From: Variovorax sp. MHTC-1
Lineage (GTDB): Bacteria; Pseudomonadota; Gammaproteobacteria; Burkholderiales; Burkholderiaceae_C
Assembly (NCBI RefSeq): GCF_003984645.1
Contig: NZ_RWKI01000013.1
Coordinates: 52,558 to 116,557, forward strand
Direction: 5' to 3'
DNA length: 64,000 nucleotides
The notes under the pieces were generated by a model. The model had not been told where the DNA came from and did no database searches. It saw only the letters and a list, made by a program, of their open reading frames with translations. Made by a program: the position numbers and the translations under genes. This document shows positions 42,558 through 51,155 of this stretch, one piece after another (within the stretch, counting starts at the first letter, position 1; each line of letters starts with the position of its first letter).

Positions 42558-43013
42558 ATGTCCAAGAAGCTCCCCCTCGACACCCTGACCGAGCTGGCCC
42601 GCACGCAGAAGGAGGAGGCCGCGCGCCGCCTCGGTGCCTTGCAGAGCGCGCAGGTCAGCGCGCACCAGAAGCTCGACCTGCTGCTGCAGTACCGCCAGGA
42701 CTACAGCCACCAATTGCAGAGGCTGATGGAGAGCGGCCTGCCCGCCTCGCAATGGCGCAACTACCGCAACTTCCTCAGCACGCTCGACGGCGCCATCGAG
42801 CAGCAACGCGCCATCGCGGCCCAGGCCAATGTCCGGCTGGACCACGGCCGCGGCGACTGGCAGCACCACGCGCGCCGCCTCAATTCCTTCGACACCCTGG
42901 CCGACCGCCTGCGCCGCCAGGAGGCGATGTTGCAGGCCAAGCGCGAGCAGCGCGACAGCGACGAGCGCGCGGCACGCAAGTTCATCGACCGCGCGGCGCA
43001 TTCGAGCGCCTGA
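42558..43013 (+). CDS. fliJ: Flagellar export chaperone/stalk protein FliJ
   Basis: A 151-residue, highly charged, all-helical coiled-coil protein directly after fliI, the invariant position of fliJ. It has the FliJ pattern at the N-terminus (LTELARTQKEEAARRLGALQ) and a long second helix (RRQEAMLQAKREQRDSDERA). It sits in the FliI hexamer pore. Sequence conservation in the family is low, so position matters. Confidence 0.9.
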   Translation: MSKKLPLDTLTELARTQKEEAARRLGALQSAQVSAHQKLDLLLQYRQDYSHQLQRLMESGLPASQWRNYRNFLSTLDGAIEQQRAIAAQANVRLDHGRGDWQHHARRLNSFDTLADRLRRQEAMLQAKREQRDSDERAARKFIDRAAHSSA

Positions 43014-43034
43014 TCCCTTCTATCTGGAACTGCC

Positions 43035-44357
43035 ATGACCACCTTCATCGCTCCCTCTGCCGGCCCGGCCGCGACCAGCCAGCCGCTCACGCCCTCCGGC
43101 CCGCGCGCCCGCGCGGCCGACGAGCCGCAGGGACAGCGCTTCGGCGAGATGCTCGAGCGCTCGCGTGCCGCCGGGGCGCGGAAGTCCGAGGCATCGCCGG
43201 ACGCAGCGCCTGCCGAGGCCGCTGCGCTTGCGAAGCCGGAGCGCGGCGAGGACAGGAAGGACGAGCTCGTCTCCGATCTGCTGGCCTTCGCGCTGTTCGC
43301 GCCCGCGCCGGCCGCGGTTCGACCGGCGACCGCTTCGACGCCGGCTGCCGGCGTGCCGGGCGAAGCCAAGGCAGCGTTGTCGATGGCAACGGATGTCGCC
43401 CAGGACCCCCTGCTTGCACAAACACCGGCGGCCGCCTCGACCGAAGCCGGCACCGAGGCAGCAGCCGGGACGCTCCCCGCTGCGCAGGACGCAGACGCGG
43501 ATGCGAAAACGCTTCCCGCACAAGCGGCCGCAGCCCAGGCCGACACCGCCAAGGCGGTGCCCGCGGCAACGGACGCGAGCGCTGCCGACGCCGTCGCGCC
43601 GGCAGCCGTCGCCGCCATGCCGCTGCCGCCGGCCGCAAGCGCCCTGCCCGCGGCAAAGGCCCCGGCCGCCGGTGCAGCCGCACCGGCATCGGCCGCACCA
43701 CAGCAGGCCAAGGCAGAGCCCGCACTGCCGGCCGCCGAGGAGACGAAGACCGCGCCGGCGCCGGTTGCCGCGACGAGCGCCGAGCGTGCCGATGCAGCCG
43801 CAGCGCAGAACCCGGCATCCCCGGCCTTCGCGCCCCCATCGACCACCTTCATGCCGCAGGCGGTGGAGCGCTCCAGCGCACCCGCAAGCTCCACGCCTGT
43901 GCTGAGCGTCGCGCCGCCGGTCGGCAGCGATGAATGGGGCCCGGCCATCGGCCAGCAGATGCTGCGCATGAGCGCCAGCGGCCATCAAGTGGCCGAGCTC
44001 AACCTGAACCCGGCCGGTCTCGGCCCGCTCAAGGTCATGCTCAGCCTGGGCGACAACCAGGCGCAGGCCATGTTCGTCTCGGCCCATGAATCCGTTCGCA
44101 AGGCCGTCGAGGCCGCGCTGCCGCAGCTGCGCAGCACGCTCGCCGAGCAGGGCATCAGCCTGGGCCAGACCTCGGTCGGCGCCGAGTCGCGGCCCTGGGC
44201 CGGACAGGGCGGCGGCTTCGGCCAGCCACAGCAGCAGCACGCTTCGTCCTCGCGGCAGGCGGACTATCCGGGGCGCGCAGACACGGCCGGCGACGCCGTG
44301 CCGCCTCGCACGCCCGTCAGCACGCGGCCCACCTCCGGCCTCGACACCTTCGCGTAG
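43035..44357 (+). CDS. fliK: Flagellar hook-length control protein FliK
   Basis: A 440-residue, Ala/Pro-rich ruler protein. Residues about 80-280 are low complexity. The C-terminal domain is the FliK switch domain (VAELNLNPAGLGPLKVMLSL and FVSAHESVRKAVEAALPQLR) that contacts FlhB to end hook growth. The extreme C-terminus is a Gln/Ser-rich tail. The TAG stop coincides with the first bases of a 268-bp inverted-repeat element. Confidence 0.92.
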   Translation: MTTFIAPSAGPAATSQPLTPSGPRARAADEPQGQRFGEMLERSRAAGARKSEASPDAAPAEAAALAKPERGEDRKDELVSDLLAFALFAPAPAAVRPATASTPAAGVPGEAKAALSMATDVAQDPLLAQTPAAASTEAGTEAAAGTLPAAQDADADAKTLPAQAAAAQADTAKAVPAATDASAADAVAPAAVAAMPLPPAASALPAAKAPAAGAAAPASAAPQQAKAEPALPAAEETKTAPAPVAATSAERADAAAAQNPASPAFAPPSTTFMPQAVERSSAPASSTPVLSVAPPVGSDEWGPAIGQQMLRMSASGHQVAELNLNPAGLGPLKVMLSLGDNQAQAMFVSAHESVRKAVEAALPQLRSTLAEQGISLGQTSVGAESRPWAGQGGGFGQPQQQHASSSRQADYPGRADTAGDAVPPRTPVSTRPTSGLDTFA

Positions 44358-44623
44358 GGCCTGTTAGCCCATGAATCACCCCCGCGTGAGGCCCCACAGA
44401 GGGCCCAATCTAGGCGCCAAGCGGAACTGGGTTGCACACCCAGTGAGCATTGGCAACGACGAGTGGGCCCTCTGTGGGGCCTCACCCGGAGGGCCGGGGC
44501 GGCAAGGGGCGCATGGCGTCGTTGCGGTCCTTGCCCAGGCGGGCAGCCTGGGCTGCGGCCCGCGCCTAGCCCTGCACCCCTTGCCGTCCCGGCGCGGGGG
44601 TGATTCATGGGTTAACAGGCCCT
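44356..44623. mobile_element. 268-bp nested inverted-repeat element (MITE-like), no transposase
   Basis: Outer terminal inverted repeats of 31 bp match at 30 positions (44356-44386 and 44593-44623, beginning AGGGCCTGTTAGCCCATGAA). Inside lie two more long inverted pairs: a perfect 21-bp pair (44386-44406 / 44465-44485) and a 16-bp pair with one mismatch (44494-44509 / 44577-44592). Each loop holds a further hairpin: ACTGGGT/ACCCAGT at 44426-44444 and GCCCAGGC/GCCTGGGC at 44533-44553. The transcript would fold as a three-way branched structure. No clear target duplication is seen. The remaining gap to fliL (44624-44719) shows no clear signal. Confidence 0.75.
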
Positions 44624-44719
44624 CAACGCGAGATCTGAGGCCCTTTCCCCCGCTTGATCGGCGCTTCGTTTGCGCGCACGCCGGCCAAGAATAGACCGAA
44701 CCGATTTGCAGCTCCCACC

Positions 44720-45202
44720 ATGGCCACCAGTCCCTCACTCACCCAAGTCGCTCCCTCCGCGCCGCGCTCGTCGAAGCGCCTGATCGGGATGCTGATCGCT
44801 GTCAGCCTGTGCGCCCTCGGTGGCGGCGGCTACGCCCTGAGCCGCAGCGACCTCTTCGCGCGCGAAGCCGCCGCACCGGCGCCGCAGAAGCCGATCTTCG
44901 TCACGCTGGAACCGCTGACCGTCAACGTCCAGTCCGAAGGCCGCGGGCGCTTCCTGCACATCGGCATGGCGCTCAAGGTGCGCGACGAGCAGGCCAAGGC
45001 GCAGCTGGTCGAGTTCATGCCCGAGCTGCGCAGCCGGCTCTTGCTGCTGCTGTCGAACCGCCAGCCCGAGTCGCTGCTGTCGACGCAGGACAAGGCCCGC
45101 CTGGCCGAGGAGATCCGCACCGAGCTGAACAAGCCGCTCGGGCCCAACCAGCCGGCACAGGACATCTCCAGCGTGTCCTTCAATACCTTCGTGGTGCAGT
45201 AA
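44720..45202 (+). CDS. fliL: Flagellar basal body-associated protein FliL
   Basis: A 160-residue membrane protein with a short cytoplasmic tail, one transmembrane helix (LIGMLIAVSLCALGGGGYAL) and a periplasmic domain (FVTLEPLTVNVQSEGRGRFL). It ends in the family pattern SSVSFNTFVVQ. It sits around the stator and supports torque. The ATG at 44720 has no recognisable ribosome site, and fliL is separated from fliK by 362 bp containing the inverted-repeat element, so it may rely on its own promoter or a structured leader. Confidence 0.93.
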   Translation: MATSPSLTQVAPSAPRSSKRLIGMLIAVSLCALGGGGYALSRSDLFAREAAAPAPQKPIFVTLEPLTVNVQSEGRGRFLHIGMALKVRDEQAKAQLVEFMPELRSRLLLLLSNRQPESLLSTQDKARLAEEIRTELNKPLGPNQPAQDISSVSFNTFVVQ

Positions 45203-45214
45203 GGGTCTCTTTGC

Positions 45215-46216
45215 ATGGCCTATGAACAGGTGCTCTCGCAGGACGAGGTCGATGCGCTGCTGCAGGGCGTCACCGGCGGAGCCGTCGACCAGATCCGCGC
45301 GCCCAACCCGGCCACCGACGGCCTGCCGGCCTACGACCTGGGCGCGCCCGACCGCGTGGTGCGCAGCCGCATGCACACGCTGGAGGTCATCAACGAGCGT
45401 TTCGCGCGGCATCTGCGCAGCTCGCTCTTGAATTTCATGCGGCGCAGCGCCGACATCTCGGTCGGCCCGGTGCAGATCCAGCAGTACGGCGAGTTCGTGC
45501 GCCACCTGCCGGTGCCGACCAACATCAACATGCTGCACTTCAAGCCGCTGCGCGGCACGGCCCTGATCGTGTTCGATCCGAAGCTGGTGTTCCTGGTGGT
45601 GGACAACCTGTTCGGCAGCGACGGCCGCTACCACGTGCGCGTGGAAGGCCGCGACTTCACGCGCACCGAGCAGCGCATCATCAAGCGGCTGCTGAACCTC
45701 ACGCTGCAGTGCTACGGCGACGCCTGGCAGCCGGTGTTTCCGCTCGCCTTCGATTACGTGCGCGCCGAGATGCACGGCAAGCTCGCCAACATCGTCGCGC
45801 CCAACGAAGTGGTGATCACCACCACGCTGCAGGTCGAGTTCGGCCCGGTCGGCGGCTTCGTGCACGTGTGCATTCCCTATTCCATGATCGAGCCGATCCG
45901 CGACCTGCTGTCCAACCCGGTGCAGGACGAGATCGAGGTCGACAAGCGCTGGGTCAAGCAGATGTCGCAGCAGATGCAGAGCGCCGATGTGGAACTCAGC
46001 GCCGACTTCGTGACCATCCCCTCGACCATCGGCGAGCTGATGAAGCTGCAGGTCGGCGACGTGCTGCCGATCGAGCTGCCGAGCTCCGTGACCGCGCGCG
46101 TCGACGGCATTCCGGTGATGGAGTGCGGCTTCGGCGTGTCGAACGAACGCTATGCGCTGCGCGTGCAACAGATGATCTCCCACCAAGACAGCGATCTGAA
46201 GAACGACCATGACTGA
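45215..46216 (+). CDS. fliM: Flagellar motor switch protein FliM
   Basis: A 333-residue C-ring protein. The N-terminal CheY-P binding peptide LSQDEVDALLQGV is present. The middle domain (SLLNFMRRSADISVGPVQIQ) contacts FliG, and the C-terminal SpoA domain pairs with FliN. It begins 12 bases after fliL and overlaps fliN by 8 bases. Confidence 0.97.
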   Translation: MAYEQVLSQDEVDALLQGVTGGAVDQIRAPNPATDGLPAYDLGAPDRVVRSRMHTLEVINERFARHLRSSLLNFMRRSADISVGPVQIQQYGEFVRHLPVPTNINMLHFKPLRGTALIVFDPKLVFLVVDNLFGSDGRYHVRVEGRDFTRTEQRIIKRLLNLTLQCYGDAWQPVFPLAFDYVRAEMHGKLANIVAPNEVVITTTLQVEFGPVGGFVHVCIPYSMIEPIRDLLSNPVQDEIEVDKRWVKQMSQQMQSADVELSADFVTIPSTIGELMKLQVGDVLPIELPSSVTARVDGIPVMECGFGVSNERYALRVQQMISHQDSDLKNDHD

Positions 46217-46652
46217 CAACACTCCTTCCAGCAGCGATGCGGACGACTGGGCCAGCGCGCTGGCCGAGCAGACCGCGGCCTCCGCGCCTGCGCCCCTGCA
46301 GCCCGCAGCGCCCGCACCCGCGGCGGCGCCGGCCGGCGCACAGGTGTTCCAGCCGATCCAGAACGCGCCGACCGCCCACACCTCGCCGGTCGACATCGAG
46401 CGCATCCTCGACGTTCCGGTGCAGCTCACGGCCGAGATCGGCCGCACGCGCATCACCATCAAGAACCTGCTGCAGCTCTCGCAGGGTTCGGTGGTCGAGC
46501 TCGATGGCCTGGCCGGCCAGCCGCTGGACGTGCTGATCAACGGCTACCTGATCGCGCAGGGCGAGGTGGTGGTGGTGAACGAGAAGTACGGCATCCGCCT
46601 GACCGACATCGTCACGCCCTCCGAGCGCATGCAGAAGCTCAGCCGTTCATGA
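46209..46652 (+). CDS. fliN: Flagellar motor switch protein FliN
   Basis: A 147-residue C-ring protein. The Pro/Ala-rich N-terminal 55 residues are variable. The C-terminal SpoA domain is well conserved ([51 protein letters not shown]). It forms the base of the C ring and docks FliH. It overlaps fliM by 8 bases and fliO by ATGA. Confidence 0.96.
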   Translation: MTDNTPSSSDADDWASALAEQTAASAPAPLQPAAPAPAAAPAGAQVFQPIQNAPTAHTSPVDIERILDVPVQLTAEIGRTRITIKNLLQLSQGSVVELDGLAGQPLDVLINGYLIAQGEVVVVNEKYGIRLTDIVTPSERMQKLSRS

Positions 46653-47131
46653 TCTCCTGCAGTCGGCCGCTGCGCGCCGCAGCCTCTTTTTTCGCGTGGA
46701 CGTGCGCGCTGCCCGCGCTCGCGGCGCTGCCTACGGTTCCGACGCCGGCCGAGGCTGCGCCGGCCGTCGGCGCTTCCGGCCTGCTGCAGGCCGGCTTCGG
46801 CATGCTGGTGGTGCTCGGGCTGATCTTTGCGTGCGCCTGGATGGCACGCCGCTTCGGCTTGCAGCGCTTCGGCGGCGGCAACCTGGTGAAGGTGGTGTCG
46901 AGCTCCATGGTCGGCCAGCGCGAGCGCGTGGTGGTAGTGGAAGTGGGCGCGACCTGGCTGGTGCTGGGCGTCACCGCCAGCCAGATCAACACGCTGCACA
47001 CGCTGCCGGCGCAGGCCGTGGCTTCGGCGTCGGCGGCATCGCCGCTGGATGCGAAGACTTCGCAGGCGCTCGGCCTGTTCGCGCAGAAGCTGCGCGAATC
47101 GCTGGGCGTCAAGCCGCGGCCGGGCCAGTGA
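46649..47131 (+). CDS. fliO: Flagellar biogenesis protein FliO
   Basis: A 160-residue protein with a signal-like N-terminus, one transmembrane segment ([20 protein letters not shown]) and a cytoplasmic FliO domain ([20 protein letters not shown] followed by [18 protein letters not shown]). It helps assemble FliP in the export gate. Starts and stops overlap both neighbours (ATGA with fliN, TGATG with fliP). Confidence 0.92.
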   Translation: MISCSRPLRAAASFFAWTCALPALAALPTVPTPAEAAPAVGASGLLQAGFGMLVVLGLIFACAWMARRFGLQRFGGGNLVKVVSSSMVGQRERVVVVEVGATWLVLGVTASQINTLHTLPAQAVASASAASPLDAKTSQALGLFAQKLRESLGVKPRPGQ

Positions 47132-47895
47132 TGCAGGGCAACTTTCGCCGTGGCCTGCGCCGCGCGGGCCTGCTGCTGGCGCTCGTGCTGCCTGCGCTGC
47201 CGATCACCGCCTGGGCGCAGGGCCTGCCCGGCCTGGTGAGCACGCCCGGCCCGGGCGGCAGCCAGACCTGGTCGCTGAGCGTGCAGACGCTGGTACTCCT
47301 GACCTCGCTGTCCTTCCTGCCGGCCTTGCTGCTGTGCATGACCAGCTTCACGCGCATCCTGATCGTGCTGGGCCTCTTGCGCACCGCCATCGGCACGCAG
47401 TCATCGCCGCCCAACCAGATCCTGGTGGGCTTGTCGCTGTTCCTGACCTTCTTCGTCATGTCGCCGGTCTTCGACAAGGTCTACAACGAGGCCTACAAGC
47501 CCTTCTCCGAGAACAAGATCAGCGCCGAGCGCGCGCTCGAGCGCGGCATCGGCCCCTTCAAGACCTTCATGCTGAAGCAGACGCGCGAGAACGACCTCGC
47601 GCTCTTCGCGCGGCTGGCCAAGGTGCCGGCGATGGAAGGGCCTGAAGACGTGCCGCTGCGCATCCTCCTGCCCTCCTTCGTGATCAGCGAGCTGAAGACC
47701 GCGTTCCAGATCGGCTTCACCATCTTCATCCCCTTTCTCATCATCGACCTGGTGGTGGCCAGCGTGCTGATGTCGATGGGCATGATGATGGTGCCGCCCG
47801 CCTCCATCGCGCTGCCCTTCAAGCTGATGCTGTTCGTCATGGCCGACGGCTGGCAACTGCTGATCGGTGCGCTGGCCGAGAGTTTCTATTTATGA
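47131..47895 (+). CDS. fliP: Flagellar export gate protein FliP
   Basis: A 254-residue gate protein. A cleavable signal sequence (about residues 1-30, ending near AWAQG) precedes four transmembrane helices. The family signatures are present: [40 protein letters not shown] and [19 protein letters not shown]. It forms the pore with FliQ and FliR. The start shares one base with the fliO stop, and the stop overlaps the fliQ ATG. Confidence 0.97.
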   Translation: MQGNFRRGLRRAGLLLALVLPALPITAWAQGLPGLVSTPGPGGSQTWSLSVQTLVLLTSLSFLPALLLCMTSFTRILIVLGLLRTAIGTQSSPPNQILVGLSLFLTFFVMSPVFDKVYNEAYKPFSENKISAERALERGIGPFKTFMLKQTRENDLALFARLAKVPAMEGPEDVPLRILLPSFVISELKTAFQIGFTIFIPFLIIDLVVASVLMSMGMMMVPPASIALPFKLMLFVMADGWQLLIGALAESFYL

Positions 47896-48161
47896 CGCCC
47901 GAATCGGTCATGGCCATCGGCAGCCAGGCGATCCACGTGTCGCTGCTGCTCGGCGCGCCGCTGCTGCTGGTGGCGCTGGTGGTCGGCCTCGTCATCAGCA
48001 TCTTCCAGGCCGCGACGCAGATCAACGAGGCCACGCTGTCCTTCATTCCGAAGCTGCTGGCCGTGTTCGCGGTGCTGGTGATCGCCGGACCGTGGATGCT
48101 GGGGCAGATCGTGGACTACATGCGGACCTTGTTCTCGAGCATTCCGCAACTGGTCGCGTAG
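47892..48161 (+). CDS. fliQ: Flagellar export gate protein FliQ
   Basis: An 89-residue protein with two transmembrane helices ([20 protein letters not shown] and [20 protein letters not shown]) and the family motif [19 protein letters not shown]. It is the usual length. It overlaps fliP by ATGA and is 3 bases before fliR. Confidence 0.97.
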   Translation: MTPESVMAIGSQAIHVSLLLGAPLLLVALVVGLVISIFQAATQINEATLSFIPKLLAVFAVLVIAGPWMLGQIVDYMRTLFSSIPQLVA

Positions 48162-48164
48162 GCC

Positions 48165-48959
48165 ATGCCAGCGGTTTTCTCCGTCACCTCGGGGGAACTC
48201 AACGCCTGGATGGTGGCCTTCCTCTGGCCCTTCGTACGCATGCTGGCGCTGGTCAGCACGGCGCCGATCTTCGGCGAGCCGGGCGTGCCGCGGCAGATCA
48301 AGGTCGCGATCGCGGCCCTGCTCGCGGTGGCCGTCGCGCCCACCATCGGGCCGATGCCGCAGGTGCCGGTGGTGTCCGCCGGCGGGGTCTGGATCCTGGT
48401 GCAGCAGGTGCTCATCGGCGGCGCCATCGGCTTCGCGATGCGGCTGGTGTTCGCCGCCGTGCTGGCGGCCGGCGAGTACATCGGCCTGCAGATGGGCCTG
48501 TCTTTCGCGTCCTTCTTCGATCCGATGAGCGGCGGCGCCACCATGGTGGTCGCGCGCCTGCTGCACATGCTGGCGATGCTGATCTTCCTCGCGCTCGACG
48601 GCCACCTGCTGCTGGTCGCCGCACTGGCCGAGAGCTTCCAGACCCTGCCGATCGCCGACGCGCCGCTGGCCGCCCGCGGCTGGATGTATCTCGTCGCCGG
48701 CGCCGGCCAGATCTTCGCCAACGGGCTGATGCTGGCGCTGCCGCTGGTGACGGCACTGCTCACGCTCAACCTGGCGATGGGCATCCTGAACCGCGCCTCG
48801 CCGCAGTTCAGCATCTTCGCGGTGGGCTTTCCGCTCACGCTGCTGGCGGGCATTGGCATGCTGCAGCTGCTGATGCCGCAGATGGGCGCCTTCCTCGCGC
48901 CGCGGATCGCAGCGGGCTTGTCGTCGGTGATGGAGTTGACGCAGGCTTTGCGGCCTTGA
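48165..48959 (+). CDS. fliR: Flagellar export gate protein FliR
   Basis: A 264-residue multi-span membrane protein. The family features FLWPFVRMLALVSTAPIFGE and AAGEYIGLQMGLSFASFFDP are clear. It completes the FliPQR gate. It is the last gene of the plus-strand fliF-R operon and converges on deoA with only 9 bases between the two stops, so the two operons have no room for a dedicated terminator. Confidence 0.97.
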   Translation: MPAVFSVTSGELNAWMVAFLWPFVRMLALVSTAPIFGEPGVPRQIKVAIAALLAVAVAPTIGPMPQVPVVSAGGVWILVQQVLIGGAIGFAMRLVFAAVLAAGEYIGLQMGLSFASFFDPMSGGATMVVARLLHMLAMLIFLALDGHLLLVAALAESFQTLPIADAPLAARGWMYLVAGAGQIFANGLMLALPLVTALLTLNLAMGILNRASPQFSIFAVGFPLTLLAGIGMLQLLMPQMGAFLAPRIAAGLSSVMELTQALRP

Positions 48960-48968
48960 TGGGACGCG

Positions 48969-50291
48969 CTACGGCGCGCGCGTGATCTCCGCGCAGATCA
49001 CCGGCGCCGGTTCCTGCGAGTTCTCTTCCTCGATGCGCAAGGCCGCCTGCAGCGCCGCGATCGCCGCTTCGGCATCGGCCTGGCTGGCCGCATGCACGCG
49101 CGCCAGCGGCTCGCCCTTCTGCACCCTGCTGCCCAGCGGCAGCACCTGCGTGAGCCCGACGCGTGGATCGATGCGGTCTTCCGCGCGGCGCCGGCCGCCG
49201 CCCAGCGCAACGATGGCCAGGCCGATGGCGCGCACGTCCGTTGCCACCAGCACGCCGTCTCGCGGCGCCGGAAGATCGCACAGCACCGGCGCAGCCGGCA
49301 GCCCGCGCACCGCTCGCCGAAGGTCGCCCGCGCCGCCGAGGCCCGCCACCATGCGCGCAAAGCGCTCGGCCGCCGCGCCGCTGTCGAGCGCATGCAGGGC
49401 CCGCGCCCTGGCCTCGGGCAGGCCGGCCGCGAGGCCGCCGAGGCGCAGCAGCCGCGCCGCGAGCGCCAATGTCGCTTCGAAGAGGCGCGGCTCGCGTTCG
49501 TCGCCCGTCAGGAAATCGATGGCTTCGCGCACTTCGAGCGCATTGCCCGCGCTGCGGCCCAGCACCTGGTTCATGTCGGTGATCAGCGCTTCCGCGGGCA
49601 AGCCGGCGCCGGCCGCGACCTCGACCAAGCTCGTGGCCAGCGCACGTGCGTCGTCCAAGCGCGGCATGAAGGCGCCGCTGCCGACCTTCACATCGAGCAC
49701 CAGCGCCTCGAGACCGGCCGCGAGCTTCTTGGAGAGGATGCTGGCGGTGATCAAGGGCAGCGACTCGACCGTGGCCGTCACGTCGCGGATCGCATAGAGC
49801 CGCTTGTCGGCGGGCGCCAGCGTGGGGCCGGCGCCGACGATGGCGCAGCCGGCATCGCGCAGCACGGCAAGCAGCGTCTCGCGCGGCGGCCCGACCTTGT
49901 AGCCGGCCAGCGATTCGAGCTTGTCCAGCGTGCCGCCGGTATGGCCCAGGCCGCGGCCGGAGATCATCGGCACCACGCCGCCGCAGGCCGCGACGATCGG
50001 CGCCAGCATCAGGCTCACCTTGTCGCCAACGCCGCCGGTGGAATGCTTGTCGAGCACCGGGCCCGGCACGTCGGGCCATTGCAGCACTTCGCCCGAGTGC
50101 GTCATGCCGCGGGTCAGGGCCACGCATTCGCCCTCGTCCATGCCGTTGAGCAGGATCGCCATGGCCAGCGCGGCGATCTGGCCCTCGCTCCAGCTGCCGT
50201 CGGAAAGGCCGCGCACGAAGGCTTCGATCTGCGCCGGCGAGAGCGCATGGCGATCGCGCTTGGCGCGGATGACCTCGGCCGGCAGCAGCAT
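48969..50291 (-). CDS. deoA: Thymidine phosphorylase
   Basis: A 440-residue homodimeric enzyme that cleaves thymidine and deoxyuridine with phosphate to give the base and deoxyribose 1-phosphate. The family signature is DKHSTGGVGDKVSLMLAPIV, followed by SGRGLGHTGGTLDKLESLAG. The C-terminal pyrimidine phosphorylase domain is also present (VGLTQVLPLGSRVQKGEPLA). It is the last gene of the nucleoside operon, and its ATG shares a base with the deoC stop (TGATG). Confidence 0.96.
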   Translation of the reverse strand: MLLPAEVIRAKRDRHALSPAQIEAFVRGLSDGSWSEGQIAALAMAILLNGMDEGECVALTRGMTHSGEVLQWPDVPGPVLDKHSTGGVGDKVSLMLAPIVAACGGVVPMISGRGLGHTGGTLDKLESLAGYKVGPPRETLLAVLRDAGCAIVGAGPTLAPADKRLYAIRDVTATVESLPLITASILSKKLAAGLEALVLDVKVGSGAFMPRLDDARALATSLVEVAAGAGLPAEALITDMNQVLGRSAGNALEVREAIDFLTGDEREPRLFEATLALAARLLRLGGLAAGLPEARARALHALDSGAAAERFARMVAGLGGAGDLRRAVRGLPAAPVLCDLPAPRDGVLVATDVRAIGLAIVALGGGRRRAEDRIDPRVGLTQVLPLGSRVQKGEPLARVHAASQADAEAAIAALQAALRIEEENSQEPAPVICAEITRAP

Positions 50292-51151
50292 CAATAGTCT
50301 CCGTGCGCCGCGGGCTTGCCGGGGCCTTTCTGCAGCAACACCGATTCGATGTCGGCCAGCAAGCCGCTGGCGCCGAAACGCAGCCGATTCGGCCCGATGG
50401 CCGGCTCGCCCAGAATCTCGCGCACGAGCGCGATGTAGATCGCGGCATCGGCCACCGTGCGCACGCCGCCCGAGGCCTTGAAGCCGACCTCGTCTTTTCG
50501 CGCGTGGCCGGCGATGGTTCGGAGCATCACGCGCGCGGCATCGGGCGTCGCGCCCGTGGACGTCTTGCCGGTGCTGGTCTTGAGAAAGTCGACGCCGGCA
50601 TCGAGCCCGATCACGCAGGCCTGGCGGATCAGCTCGGATGAACCCAGTTCGCCGGACTCGACGATGAGCTTGAGCGTCTTGCCCGCGCAGGCCGCGCGCA
50701 CCTGCACGACCAGGGCCGCCGCGCTGTACGCGTCGCCCGCGGCGAGCGCGCGCCATGGCAGGACCAGGTCCACTTCGTCGCCGCCGGCATCGAGGATGGC
50801 CTGCGTTTCTCGCAAGGCGCGCGCGGCGTCGAGCGCGCCCTCGGGAAAGTTGGCCACCGCGGCGACGCGGATCGATGCCGGGAGCGCGGCCCGGGCCTGC
50901 GCCACGAAGCGCGGCCACACGCACAGCGCCGCCGGCGGGCCCGCCGGTCCTTGCGCCTTGGCGCACAAGGCCTCGATGGCGCCCGCGTCGTCGCGGTCGT
51001 CGAGGCTGGTCAGGTCGAGGCAACTGAGCGCCAGACGTGCGGCCCCCACGCTCGGCACTTCGTGTCCTCGCTGCCCCCCGAGGGGGCTCTCGCTTGCTTG
51101 GGGCGGCCCGGCACGGCGCTCGCCGCGGCCTGCGTTCTCCTTGGTGCTCAC
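50291..51151 (-). CDS. deoC: Deoxyribose-phosphate aldolase with repeat-derived N-terminus
   Basis: A class I aldolase splitting deoxyribose 5-phosphate into acetaldehyde and glyceraldehyde 3-phosphate. The Schiff-base Lys is in VDFLKTSTGKTSTG, the second active Lys in VGFKASGGVRTVADA, and the acidic residue in GGDEVDLVLPW. The frame opens at a GTG (51151) with AAGGAG upstream, right after the nucleotidase stop. The first 38 or so codons are read through a family B repeat ([20 protein letters not shown]), giving 286 residues, longer than the usual 220-260. An internal GTG near 51062 would give a normal-length protein but lies in the repeat without a clear ribosome site. Confidence 0.92.
   Translation of the reverse strand: MSTKENAGRGERRAGPPQASESPLGGQRGHEVPSVGAARLALSCLDLTSLDDRDDAGAIEALCAKAQGPAGPPAALCVWPRFVAQARAALPASIRVAAVANFPEGALDAARALRETQAILDAGGDEVDLVLPWRALAAGDAYSAAALVVQVRAACAGKTLKLIVESGELGSSELIRQACVIGLDAGVDFLKTSTGKTSTGATPDAARVMLRTIAGHARKDEVGFKASGGVRTVADAAIYIALVREILGEPAIGPNRLRFGASGLLADIESVLLQKGPGKPAAHGDY
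51042..51125 (-). repeat. Family B repeat inside the deoC reading frame
   Basis: The copy is nearly identical to the one at cheR/cheD but lacks the ATGA start and is read in a different frame, as part of the DeoC N-terminus. The mid hairpin GCCCCCTCGGGGGGC is intact. It is the only copy that is translated as part of a conserved enzyme in my reading. Confidence 0.8.
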
Positions 51152-51155
51152 TGCA

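Noticed and set aside
44371..44694. A 107-codon plus-strand frame, and a 114-codon minus-strand frame, inside the inverted-repeat element
   Set aside because: The frames arise from the palindromic GC-rich sequence, run on both strands, and have no ribosome site or domain.
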